Assembly: GCA_023430825.1 (NCBI GenBank)
Contig: JAEYYL010000155.1
Location: 1-15,963 of the forward strand
Reading direction: 5' to 3'
Length of the DNA: 15,963 bases
From: Verrucomicrobiota bacterium
GTDB lineage: Bacteria > Verrucomicrobiota > Verrucomicrobiia > Opitutales > Opitutaceae
This document shows positions 8,381-14,859 of this stretch, in pieces (position 1 is the first letter of the stretch; each line of letters begins with the position of its first letter). A program made the translations under genes and the position numbers. Below the pieces are notes generated by a model. The model was given only the letters and a program-made list of their open reading frames with translations. It made no database searches and was not told the DNA's origin.

Positions 8381-8710
8381 CGCGCCGGCCTCCGGCATCG
8401 GGCATCTGAAATCCCAGATCCGCGCGTCCGCGCCCTCCATCTCAAGCTTTCAGCTGCCCGATTTTTCCGTTTTCAAGATTGCGCCCCCTCCGGCCTCGCG
8501 GCGGCTCCGTCCGGCCGCATCGTCGAATCGCCTTGGGCACAGCGCGCCGGCCACCCGCCCCTCCCACCCGGGAGCCCCCTACGCGTTCCGCGGGCAGATA
8601 GGACCTTTCCACCGCGGAACCACTGCGCCCTTCGCGCTACCATGCGTGGCACCGCCCCGGCGCGACGCGTGTCCATCGGGCGGTTTCCGCCCACTCTCGC
8701 CCACGCCGCA
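8381..8710. other. 330-bp gene-free region between receptor and histidine kinase
   Basis: No convincing coding frame was found here. An in-frame ATG at 8642 could lengthen the kinase by 23 residues, but that extension looks like translated noncoding DNA. The stretch contains a weak hairpin just after the receptor stop (GCCGG/CCGGC at 8384-8396, 3-nt loop, no T tract), a small stem CTCCC/GGGAG at 8561-8574, and a 9-bp inverted repeat at 8585-8620 listed separately. T-rich sequence at 8461-8475 is the most AT-rich point and the most likely site for a promoter, but no clear -35/-10 pair can be named. Confidence 0.5.
8585..8620. promoter_or_regulatory. 9-bp perfect inverted repeat upstream of the histidine kinase
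   Basis: GTTCCGCGG (8585-8593) is matched by CCGCGGAAC (8612-8620) across an 18-bp spacer. Centre-to-centre spacing of the arms is 27 bp, so a dimeric regulator could contact both arms, or the RNA could form a 9-bp stem. It lies about 90 bp upstream of the preferred kinase start. The symmetry is seen directly; operator or leader function is inferred. Confidence 0.4.
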
Positions 8711-10006
8711 ATGCCCGATTCTGCCACCCACGACTCCTCGCCCGCTTCCGACCGCCCGCCCGGTCCTCTCGAGCAGCAGCTTCGGCAAGCCAACGCCGAA
8801 CTGGCCCGGCTCCAACGCGAACTCGCCACCACCCAGCTCGCGCTCGCCGACGCCCGCCGTGCCGCCACCGCCGCCACCGAGGCCAAGGATCGTTTTCTCT
8901 CCGCCGTTTCCCACGAACTCCGCACGCCGTTGTCCGCGATGATCCTCTGGACGAGCCTGATCGAGGACCAGAAGGTCGTCGATCCCGAGCAACTCGGCGA
9001 AGCCCTCGACGCCATCAAGCGCAGCGCCGAGGAACAACGTGCGCTGATCGAAAACCTCGTCGAGACCGCCCGCCTCGCCTCCGGCAAACTCCAGCTCGAC
9101 CGCCACCCCCTCGAACTCGACGCCCTCCTCCACGAGGTCGTCGAATCCGCCCGCGACAGCGCCCGGCAGAAGGACGTGCGCCTGATCGAACAATTCGATC
9201 CCGCCACCGGTTCCTACCACGGCGACCGCGCCCGCCTCCAGCAGGCCATCGGCCAGCTCGTCCACAACGCCATCAAGTTCACGCCCGCCGGCGGCCGGGT
9301 CACCGTGGAGGCGCGCCGCCTCGATGACGCCATGCTGATCCGCGTCGCCGACACCGGTATCGGCATCGCGCCCGAACACCTCGCGCAGATCTTCGACCGC
9401 TTCATGCAGGTCGAACATGTCCGCATCCGCCAGGAAGACGGCCTCGGCCTCGGGCTCTCCCTCGTCAAACAAATCCTCGAACTTCACGGCGGCACCATCG
9501 CTGCCCACAGCGAAGGCCCCGGCCGCGGCGCCTCCTTCGTCGTCCATCTGCCGCACGCAGCGCCCGAGGTGGCCGTCGCTCCGCCCGACGCTCACGAGGC
9601 CCGGCCCCGGCTCGCCGGTAAACTCAATGGCCTCCACGTGCTCGTCATCGAGGACGCCTCCGCCACCCGCCGCGCGCTCACCGCCGTCCTCCGCGAAGCC
9701 GGCGCCGGCGTCGACGCCGTCGACTCCGCCCCCGCCGCCTGGGAAATCTTCGAGCGCCGCCGACCCGATCTGATCGTCAGCGACCTCGGCCTCCCGAGCA
9801 TCGATGGCTACGCGCTCCTGCGCCAGATCCGCGAAACCGAGGAATCGCGTCACCAACCGCACGTCCCCGCGATCGCTGTCACCGCCTTTTCCGGCCATCA
9901 GGTGTCCGACCAGGCGATCGAGAGCGGCTTCCAGACCTGCCTGACGAAACCCGTCGAGCCGCGCGATCTCGTCACCGCCCTCGCCTCGCTCGCCCACCCC
10001 AAGTGA
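8711..10006 (+). CDS. Soluble hybrid sensor histidine kinase with C-terminal receiver
   Basis: From ATG 8711 the protein has 431 residues. A Gln/Leu/Ala-rich coiled coil (about residues 20-58) leads into the HisKA domain, with the phospho-acceptor His at 68 in FLSAVSHELRTPLSAM. The HATPase_c domain shows the N box (LVHNAIKFTP, N186), G1 box (ADTGIGI, D214), F box (FDRFMQ) and G2 box (GLGLGLSL). A receiver domain follows from about residue 308, with acidic ED (314-315), phospho-acceptor D358 in VSDLGLPS, T391 and K413 in LTKPVE. All catalytic residues are intact. There is no transmembrane segment and no recognisable sensor domain such as PAS or GAF, so the input probably comes through the coiled coil or a partner protein. 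No separate response regulator or output gene is adjacent. An ATG at 8642 is an alternative start; neither start has a ribosome site. Its stop faces the convergent PGPGW gene 28 bp away. Confidence 0.93.
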   Translation: MPDSATHDSSPASDRPPGPLEQQLRQANAELARLQRELATTQLALADARRAATAATEAKDRFLSAVSHELRTPLSAMILWTSLIEDQKVVDPEQLGEALDAIKRSAEEQRALIENLVETARLASGKLQLDRHPLELDALLHEVVESARDSARQKDVRLIEQFDPATGSYHGDRARLQQAIGQLVHNAIKFTPAGGRVTVEARRLDDAMLIRVADTGIGIAPEHLAQIFDRFMQVEHVRIRQEDGLGLGLSLVKQILELHGGTIAAHSEGPGRGASFVVHLPHAAPEVAVAPPDAHEARPRLAGKLNGLHVLVIEDASATRRALTAVLREAGAGVDAVDSAPAAWEIFERRRPDLIVSDLGLPSIDGYALLRQIRETEESRHQPHVPAIAVTAFSGHQVSDQAIESGFQTCLTKPVEPRDLVTALASLAHPK

Positions 10007-10034
10007 CCGCAAGCTGAGCGCGGCGAACCTCGCG

Positions 10035-10445
10035 TCATCCAGCGACGGTCAAATATCCGAGATATCCCGCACCCGCGCCGCCCGCTGCACTCACCAGCGC
10101 GATCGCGACCTTCCCCACTAGCGGCAGTTTTTTCCAAACCCCCGCGGCCCAGCGCACCAGCGCCCGGATCTTCACCTCGCTCCAATCCAGAAACCGCGCC
10201 ACGCCGCGCGACTCGGACGCCAGCAGCGCGCCCGCAATGGCGAAGAACAGCACCGCCGGCCCCGGGATGAACACCAGCACCAGACCCACCGCCAGCGCCG
10301 CCGTCGCGATCGTGAATCGCACGACGCGCGCGAGAAAACTCGCGCGATTCTCCTTCCGCTGCGCCGCCTCGTAACGCTCCACGAACCGCCGCCCGGGCCG
10401 CGCGCGCCGGAGTGCCGACCATTGCCGCTTGAGCTTCGAGATCAT
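10035..10445 (-). CDS. Small membrane protein, PGPGW family-like
   Basis: The 136-residue protein has a basic, polar N-terminus (MISKLKRQWSALRRARPGRR) and a membrane hairpin at about residues 42-77, whose centre reads VFIPGPAVLFFAIAGALLASES. IPGP followed by a hydrophobic run and a Ser/Thr-Glu end is the hallmark of the PGPGW putative transmembrane family, which usually has PGPGW where this one has PGPAV. An amphipathic region (FLDWSEVKIRALVRW) and a last hydrophobic, Gly-rich segment (110-135) follow. The biochemical function of the family is not established. Its ATG overlaps the stop of the VTT gene in an ATGA (10442-10445), so translation is probably coupled and the two proteins may act together. 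A longer in-frame extension upstream lies on top of the VTT gene and is rejected. Confidence 0.8.
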   Translation of the reverse strand: MISKLKRQWSALRRARPGRRFVERYEAAQRKENRASFLARVVRFTIATAALAVGLVLVFIPGPAVLFFAIAGALLASESRGVARFLDWSEVKIRALVRWAAGVWKKLPLVGKVAIALVSAAGGAGAGYLGYLTVAG

Positions 10446-11143
10446 GCCGAGGTAGACCGCGTCTCCCGGCCCGCGTTCGCCAGCCGACGCGCCTTCTGCT
10501 GCTGGAAACGCCGCCGTATCCGCCAGATCAGATACGCGCACACCCCGAGCTTCGCCACATATACCGCGGCCAAAATCGCCAGCGTCCGCGTGTCCGGCTC
10601 CGTGCCGAGATCGCCCAGCAAGATCGTCACATACGAGCGCGCCACATACAGCGGCAGACACACCCAGAAATACACGCGAAACGGCACGTCCGTCAGCGCG
10701 AGCAGGTAGTTGCGCGCGAAATAGGGGATGCCCGGCGCTAGCACCGCCATCGCCGCGACCGACGCGTTTTCCCCTTCCGGCACATGCGGCAACTCGTGCT
10801 TTCGTTTCTTGAGAAACCGCTCGATCGGCCCGCGCAGCACCGACCGCGAGATCCAATACGACGCTGCCAGGTGCACCGCCGTCACCCCCGCCACCACGGC
10901 TCCGCCCAGCACCGGCCCGAATTTCGCCCCCGCCACCAGATAAACGATCGCGATCGAGAAACCACCGATCGGCAGCGTCGCCATCAACGCGAGCACCGCC
11001 ACGGTATTGAGCCCGGCCAACCGGCTCGCGACCTCCTGCCACTCGAAATCCGCCTTCGTCCAAACCAGCGCGGCCGCGCCCACCGCCGCCAGCGCCAGCG
11101 CGGCGAACCACCAGCGGCCGCTTTTCGATTTGGAACGTCTCAT
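10442..11143 (-). CDS. TVP38/TMEM64 (VTT-domain) family membrane protein
   Basis: The 233-residue polytopic inner-membrane protein has a basic N-terminus, a first helix (about 11-28), the VTT core and a basic C-terminal tail. Core marks are LVAGAKFGPVLGGAVVAGV (69-87), with the FG-x-x-x-GG helix start of the family, and LAPGIPYFARNYLLALTDVP (135-154), the Pro-rich re-entrant loop. About six hydrophobic segments are visible, normal for the family. VTT/DedA relatives are linked to phospholipid scrambling and membrane homeostasis; which lipid this one handles is unknown. The ATG at 11143 was chosen because the hydrophobic domain follows directly; in-frame starts at 11191 and 11233 would translate through a terminator-like hairpin. 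The stop overlaps the start of the PGPGW gene by 4 bp. The gene is divergent from the phospholipase D-like gene, with 146 bp between starts. Confidence 0.85.
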   Translation of the reverse strand: MRRSKSKSGRWWFAALALAAVGAAALVWTKADFEWQEVASRLAGLNTVAVLALMATLPIGGFSIAIVYLVAGAKFGPVLGGAVVAGVTAVHLAASYWISRSVLRGPIERFLKKRKHELPHVPEGENASVAAMAVLAPGIPYFARNYLLALTDVPFRVYFWVCLPLYVARSYVTILLGDLGTEPDTRTLAILAAVYVAKLGVCAYLIWRIRRRFQQQKARRLANAGRETRSTSA

Positions 11144-11156
11144 GAAAAAAGAAGGG

Positions 11157-11181
11157 AAAAACCGCCCGCATCCGCGGGCGG
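11157..11181 (-). terminator. Intrinsic terminator in the VTT gene leader (possible attenuator)
   Basis: On the minus strand CCGCCCGC, a 4-nt loop GGAT and GCGGGCGG form a perfect 8-bp GC stem (11181-11174 with 11169-11162), followed at once by TTTTT (11161-11157), then CCC, TTC and six more T before the ATG at 11143. This is a classical rho-independent terminator, but it points towards the downstream VTT gene with only 13 bp between the T run and the start codon. No minus-strand gene precedes it. It could attenuate the VTT-PGPGW operon or end a short leader RNA begun between 11185 and 11290. A weaker stem (GCGTCA/TGACGC, 11185-11208) lies just upstream. If VTT translation began further upstream, the hairpin would be coding; the protein start argues against this. 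Confidence 0.65.
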
Positions 11182-11289
11182 CTCGCGTCATTGGACACGC
11201 ACTGACGCAGGAAGTGGCGCGCCGCCATCGCATTGGGAACCGCCCTCGTCCCGATCTGTCCTGACGGCCGCCCCACCTCCAGCCCTCCC

Positions 11290-12633
11290 ATGCCCTCCCT
11301 GCTCGACCGGTTCCGTTCGCATCGCCCTGCCCCGCTCCGTCACCGCCCGCCGCGCACCCGGCGCAACGAGCTGCGCTGGCACTGGAGCTTCGTCGTCATC
11401 GGACTCGCGCTGGCCCTCGCCGCCTACTTCTGGTATGTATCCGCGCGATCACTACAGGAACCCGTGCGCCTCGCCTATGGCCCGGGCGACCCCGCGTTCC
11501 CTGCCGCCCTCGGCCCGCTCCTCGGCGCCGAGTTCACCGGCGGCAACGAGGTCGAACTCCTGCTGAACGGCGACAACTTCTTCCCGCCCATGCTCGACGC
11601 GATCCGCGCCGCGCAGAAGACCATCACGCTCGAAACCTACATCTGGGCGCCCGGCGTCATCAGCGATCGTTTCATCGAGGCGCTCACCGAGCGCGCCCGC
11701 GCCGGCGTCAAGGTCCACGTCCTGCTCGACGGCATGGGCACGCTCAAATTCCGCGACGACGACCGCGAACGCCTCGCCGTCGCCGGCGTCGAGGTCATCA
11801 AATACGGCCGCCAGCATTGGTGGGAAATCAAGCCCAACATCAACCACCGCACCCACCGCAAGATCCTCGTCGTCGACGGCCACATCGGTTTCACCGGCGG
11901 CATGTGCGTCGACGACAAGTGGCTCGGCAACGCCGAATCGCGCGAGGTCTGGCGCGAGACCCAGGTGCGCGTCGAGGGTCCCGCCGTCCGCCAGATGCAG
12001 GCCATCTTCGCCGTGAACTGGATGCAGACCACCGGCAAACTCCTCCTCGGCGACGATTATTTTCCGCGCTTCGAATCCGCCGGCCGCACCCCCGCGCAAT
12101 GCTTCAAGAGCGGCCCCGGCGAAGGCGCCGAATCCGCCCGCATGTCCTACATGCTCGCCATCGCCGCCGCCCGCGAATCGATCGACATCCAGCACGCGTA
12201 TTTCATCCCCGACGATCTCGCCGTGCAGATGCTGCTCGAAGCCCGCGATCGCGGCGTGCGCATCCGGGTGATCGTCCCCGCGCAAAACGACTCCCGCTTC
12301 GGCCGCGCCGCCTCCCGCTCGCGCTGGCGCGAACTCCTCGCCGCCGGCGTCGAGTTTTACCTCTACGAACCCGCGCTCCTGCACAGCAAAACCATGAGCG
12401 TCGACGACACGTTCGTCACCGTCGGCTCCGTCAATTTCGACAACCGCTCCTTCAGCATCAACGACGAGATCGCCCTCAACGCCATCGATCCGTCGCTCGG
12501 CCGCGCGCACCAGCGGATGTTCGAGGACGACCTCGCGAAATCGACGCCCTACACGTTCGAGGAACACGAGGCCCGCCCGCGCTACATCAAGATTCTCGAC
12601 CAGTTCTGCGGCCTCTTCCGCTCGCAGCTTTAG
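11290..12633 (+). CDS. Cardiolipin synthase-like phospholipase D family protein
   Basis: The 447-residue protein from ATG 11290 has a basic N-terminus, one membrane anchor (about residues 32-50, WSFVVIGLALALAAYFWYV) and two PLD domains. The first HKD motif is THRKILVVDGHIGFTGG, with H189, K191 and D196; the second is LLHSKTMSVDDTFVTVGS, with H365, K367 and D372, followed by NFDNRS. Each domain starts with the usual strand (ITLETYIWAPG and IDIQHAYFIPDD). Both active-site halves are intact, so a phosphatidyl-transfer or hydrolysis activity is expected; cardiolipin synthesis from phosphatidylglycerol is the best-known role of this architecture. Classical Cls has two N-terminal helices, whereas only one is clear here. 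An in-frame ATG at 11233 would add 19 unremarkable residues. Divergence from the VTT-PGPGW pair puts three membrane-lipid-type genes together. A strong hairpin follows 17 bp after the stop. Confidence 0.9.
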   Translation: MPSLLDRFRSHRPAPLRHRPPRTRRNELRWHWSFVVIGLALALAAYFWYVSARSLQEPVRLAYGPGDPAFPAALGPLLGAEFTGGNEVELLLNGDNFFPPMLDAIRAAQKTITLETYIWAPGVISDRFIEALTERARAGVKVHVLLDGMGTLKFRDDDRERLAVAGVEVIKYGRQHWWEIKPNINHRTHRKILVVDGHIGFTGGMCVDDKWLGNAESREVWRETQVRVEGPAVRQMQAIFAVNWMQTTGKLLLGDDYFPRFESAGRTPAQCFKSGPGEGAESARMSYMLAIAAARESIDIQHAYFIPDDLAVQMLLEARDRGVRIRVIVPAQNDSRFGRAASRSRWRELLAAGVEFYLYEPALLHSKTMSVDDTFVTVGSVNFDNRSFSINDEIALNAIDPSLGRAHQRMFEDDLAKSTPYTFEEHEARPRYIKILDQFCGLFRSQL

Positions 12634-12650
12634 TCCCGCCATCGGTCAAC

Positions 12651-12683
12651 GATGGAGCCGCGGCGGGGCGCCGCGGCTCCATC
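12651..12683. terminator. Strong perfect hairpin after the phospholipase D-like gene
   Basis: A perfect 15-bp stem (12651-12665 with 12669-12683) encloses a 3-nt GGG loop; the core is GGAGCCGCGGC and its complement. It begins 17 bp after the stop codon, where a terminator is expected, but no T tract follows on either strand, so it would be a factor-dependent or RNA-stabilising stem. Length and perfection also fit a dispersed palindromic repeat. Confidence 0.6.
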
Positions 12684-12692
12684 CAGCCGGCT

Positions 12693-12717
12693 CCTGCTGT
12701 AATTCAGTAACAGCAGG
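12693..12717. repeat. Second hairpin adjacent to the first
   Basis: CCTGCTGT (12693-12700) pairs with ACAGCAGG (12710-12717) across a 9-nt AT-rich loop, only 9 bp after the preceding hairpin. The loop is the most AT-rich spot in this gap. The tandem stems may form one compound transcription barrier, or this one may be an operator for the downstream sugar genes. Symmetry is seen directly; the role is unknown. Confidence 0.45.
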
Positions 12718-12836
12718 CAACCGGGCCTGCTTCGCTCACGCTTCGCACGTCCGCGTCGCCTTCCGCGTTGACGCCTCCGACGCACCTTGCCGCGATAACT
12801 GCGCACCGCCTCGTCAACCTTCGTGCGCCCGCCCCG

Positions 12837-13580
12837 ATGTCCGCCCAATCCATACCCGTCGCCCTGCAACTCTGGTCCGTCCGCGAGGACATGAAACGCG
12901 ATTTCGCCGCCACGGTCGCCGAGGTCGCCCGCATCGGCTACGCCGGCGTCGAGCTGGCCGGCTACGGCAACCTCGACGCCAAGGGCGCGAAGGCCGCGCT
13001 CGACGCCGCCGGCCTCCAGGTCGCCGGCATGCACACCAACATCGCCGCGTTGCGCACCAGCCCCGAAACGATCATCGGCGACGCACTGCTGCTCGGCTCG
13101 CGTCACGTCACCATTTCCTTCTGGCCGCCGGAACAGTTCGTCTCCGTCGCCGCCGTCGAAAAAATCGCCGAGGAACTCGACGCGATCGGCGCCAAGCTCC
13201 GCGCCTCCGGCCTGCAGTTCAGCTATCACAATCACGCCGGCGAATTCAAACGCCTCGATGGCCGTCCCGTCTTCGACTGGCTCCTCGGCGCCGCCTCGCC
13301 GCGCCACCTCGGCGCCGAGGTCGACGTTTATTGGGTCCACGCCGGCGGCTACTCGCCGCAGAAATTTCTCCGCGACCACGGCGCGCGGGTGAAACTCATC
13401 CACCTCAAGGACGAAACCGAACTCGGCGGCGGCCCGGTCGACTTTGCGCCGATCTTCGAAACCGTCGACGCGATCGGCGCCGCGGAGTGGTTCATCGTCG
13501 AACAGGAAAAATACCACCACGCCCCCCTTGTCTCCGTCGCGCATTGCTTCGAGCAGTTGAAAAAATGGGGCCGCGTCTGA
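12837..13580 (+). CDS. Sugar phosphate isomerase/epimerase-like TIM-barrel protein
   Basis: The 247-residue protein belongs to the xylose-isomerase-like TIM-barrel (AP endonuclease family 2) group. It opens with the typical first strand VALQLWSVRE. GYAGVELAGYG (E39) ends strand 2, FSYHNHAGEF (128-137) carries the HNH and E136, EVDVYWVHAGG (161-171) carries E161/D163, KLIHLKD (186-192) carries H189, and FIVEQE (219-224) carries E222. These are the usual divalent-metal and substrate residues and all are present. It is soluble and has no signal peptide. Such proteins isomerise or epimerise sugars or inosols, or act as lyases on 3-keto sugars; the exact reaction is not readable. ATG 12837 was chosen because the barrel begins nine residues later; a TTG at 12768 is in frame but unlikely. 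An oxidoreductase gene starts 112 bp downstream on the same strand. Confidence 0.9.
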   Translation: MSAQSIPVALQLWSVREDMKRDFAATVAEVARIGYAGVELAGYGNLDAKGAKAALDAAGLQVAGMHTNIAALRTSPETIIGDALLLGSRHVTISFWPPEQFVSVAAVEKIAEELDAIGAKLRASGLQFSYHNHAGEFKRLDGRPVFDWLLGAASPRHLGAEVDVYWVHAGGYSPQKFLRDHGARVKLIHLKDETELGGGPVDFAPIFETVDAIGAAEWFIVEQEKYHHAPLVSVAHCFEQLKKWGRV

Positions 13581-13641
13581 TCGCACCGACCGTGCAGGAA
13601 GCCATGCAGATCAACGCGAGCTCTCGCGGAGCCTTTTCACC

Positions 13642-13666
13642 TTCGCGACCTTTCGCGTGATTCGCG
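13642..13666. repeat. Phased TTCGCG repeats before the oxidoreductase
   Basis: TTCGCG occurs at 13642-13647, 13652-13657 and 13661-13666, with steps of 10 and 9 bp, close to one helical turn. A related TCGCG lies at 13624-13628. The array is 27 bp upstream of the preferred oxidoreductase start. Helical phasing could suit a regulator, or this could be a short intergenic repeat of the genome. No matching array was noticed elsewhere in the window. Confidence 0.35.
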
Positions 13667-13692
13667 GGAGGTTCACCACCGCCAACCTTTTC

Positions 13693-14751
13693 ATGAGCAA
13701 AAAAACTTCCTTCAACGTCGCCGTCCTCGGGGCCGGCGCGATCGGCCTCGATCACCTCGGTTCGTTCAAGCAACACGCCGCCGTCCGGCTCGCCGCCGTC
13801 GCCGATACCTCCGCCGACCGCGCGCGCGACGCCGCGGAGCTGTTCGACGTGCCCTTCGTTTCCGCCGACTATCGCGAGGTCCTCGCACGGTCCGACATCG
13901 ACGTCGTTTCCATCGCGCTGCCGAACTACCTGCACGCTCCCGTCGCGCTCGCCGCGCTGAAAGCCGGCAAGCACGTGATGATCGACAAGCCGATGGCGAC
14001 GAATGCCCGCGACGCCGCCAAGCTCGTCGCCGAGGCGAAGAAGCGCCGCGTCGTCCTCATGGTCGGACAGAACAACCGCTTCACGCCCGACGTGCAGACG
14101 CTGAAGCAACTCGTCGTGAAAGGGGTTCTCGGTGACGTCTATCACGCGAAAACCGCGTGGACCCGCCGCGCCGGCATTCCGCGCATCGGCTCGTGGTTCA
14201 CCCAAACGAAATTCGCCGGCGGCGGCAGCACCTACGACATCGGCGTCCACGCGCTCGATCGCTGCCTGTATCTCCTGGGCGAGTTCGACGCCGCGGCGGT
14301 CAGCGGGCAGACTTACGCGAAGTTCGGGCCGCGCGGGCTCGGCAACGGCACCTGGGGCAAAAGCGAGGTCGACCCGAAACAGCCGTTCGACGTCGAGGAC
14401 ATGTCCGTCGCGTTGATCAAGTTGAAGAGCGGCCGCACCGTGCTCCTCGAAACCTCGTGGGCCGGGCATCAACCCGTCGCCGATTTCAACGGCACACAAC
14501 TTTTCGGCACCGAGGCCGGCGCGCTGATGCCGAACCTCCAGCTTTTCCGCAAAACGGAAAACGGCTACTCGACCGAGAGCGTCGCCACCGCCACCGAGCT
14601 GGTGAATCCGAACCGCATGAGCCATTTCATCGACGTCCTGCTCGGCCGCGCCGAAGCCTACGTGAAACCCGAGGAGTCGCTCGCGGTGCAAAAGATCCTC
14701 GACGCGATCTACGAATCCGCGCGCTCCGGCCGCGAAGTGCGCATCCGCTGA
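13693..14751 (+). CDS. Gfo/Idh/MocA family NAD(P)-dependent oxidoreductase
   Basis: The 352-residue protein has an N-terminal Rossmann fold (VAVLGAGAIGLDHLG, residues 9-23) with the glycine-rich cofactor loop, then the family's nucleotide-binding turn SIALPNYLHAPVALAAL (73-89). HVMIDKPMATN (94-104) holds the catalytic-type lysine K99 in a DKP version of the usual EKP motif. The C-terminal alpha/beta domain carries GGGSTYDIGVHALDRCLYLLG (176-196), whose D182 and H186 match the usual substrate/catalytic pair. Such enzymes oxidise or reduce hydroxyls of sugars, glycosides or inositols. There is no signal peptide or Tat motif, so it is cytoplasmic. ATG 13693 was preferred over a GTG at 13657 because the Rossmann strand starts seven residues later. 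A GGGAGG lies too far upstream (21 bp) to act as a ribosome site. It is probably co-transcribed with the TIM-barrel gene; the substrate is unknown. Confidence 0.92.
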   Translation: MSKKTSFNVAVLGAGAIGLDHLGSFKQHAAVRLAAVADTSADRARDAAELFDVPFVSADYREVLARSDIDVVSIALPNYLHAPVALAALKAGKHVMIDKPMATNARDAAKLVAEAKKRRVVLMVGQNNRFTPDVQTLKQLVVKGVLGDVYHAKTAWTRRAGIPRIGSWFTQTKFAGGGSTYDIGVHALDRCLYLLGEFDAAAVSGQTYAKFGPRGLGNGTWGKSEVDPKQPFDVEDMSVALIKLKSGRTVLLETSWAGHQPVADFNGTQLFGTEAGALMPNLQLFRKTENGYSTESVATATELVNPNRMSHFIDVLLGRAEAYVKPEESLAVQKILDAIYESARSGREVRIR

Positions 14752-14770
14752 TCCGCGGCGCGGTCGGCGG

Positions 14771-14804
14771 GCGCGGCGTTTCCCCGCCCGGAAACGCGCC
14801 GCGC
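14771..14804 (+). terminator. GC-rich hairpin after the oxidoreductase gene
   Basis: GCGTTTCC (14776-14783) pairs with GGAAACGC (14790-14797) around a 6-nt loop. The stem continues for five more pairs (14771-14775 with 14800-14804) after a 2-nt bulge. It lies 19 bp after the stop codon and separates the oxidoreductase from the regulator gene. No T tract follows, so termination is inferred from position and stem strength. Confidence 0.5.
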
Positions 14805-14859
14805 GTTCGCCGCGCCGCTTCATCGTTGCGCACCCCCGCCCCCCGTTTACCTTGCCCGC

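Noticed and set aside
8384..8419. Terminator after the receptor gene
   Set aside because: The GCCGG/CCGGC stem has only 5 bp with no T tract, and the ATCTG/CAGAT pair at 8404-8419 is equally short. Both are common by chance at this GC content.
10007..10034. A bidirectional terminator between the convergent kinase and PGPGW genes
   Set aside because: The 28-bp gap contains no stem of useful length and no T tract on either strand.
11144..11233. A Phe-rich leader peptide (VFPFFF or FFPSFF) controlling the VTT operon like pheL
   Set aside because: The Phe codons come from the T tract behind the terminator stem, the frames run into the VTT region, and no ribosome site is present. A lipid gene would not be expected to sense phenylalanine.
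10446..11291. A 5' extension of the PGPGW gene into one 418-codon protein
   Set aside because: The extension overlaps the complete VTT gene in another frame and has shifted-frame composition. The ATGA overlap gives a natural start at 10445.
12768..12800. A sigma70-like promoter (TTGACG with GATAAC) before the TIM-barrel gene
   Set aside because: The best spacing is 19-20 bp, longer than the usual 16-18, and the -10 match is weak. The TTG there is also the poor alternative start of the same gene.
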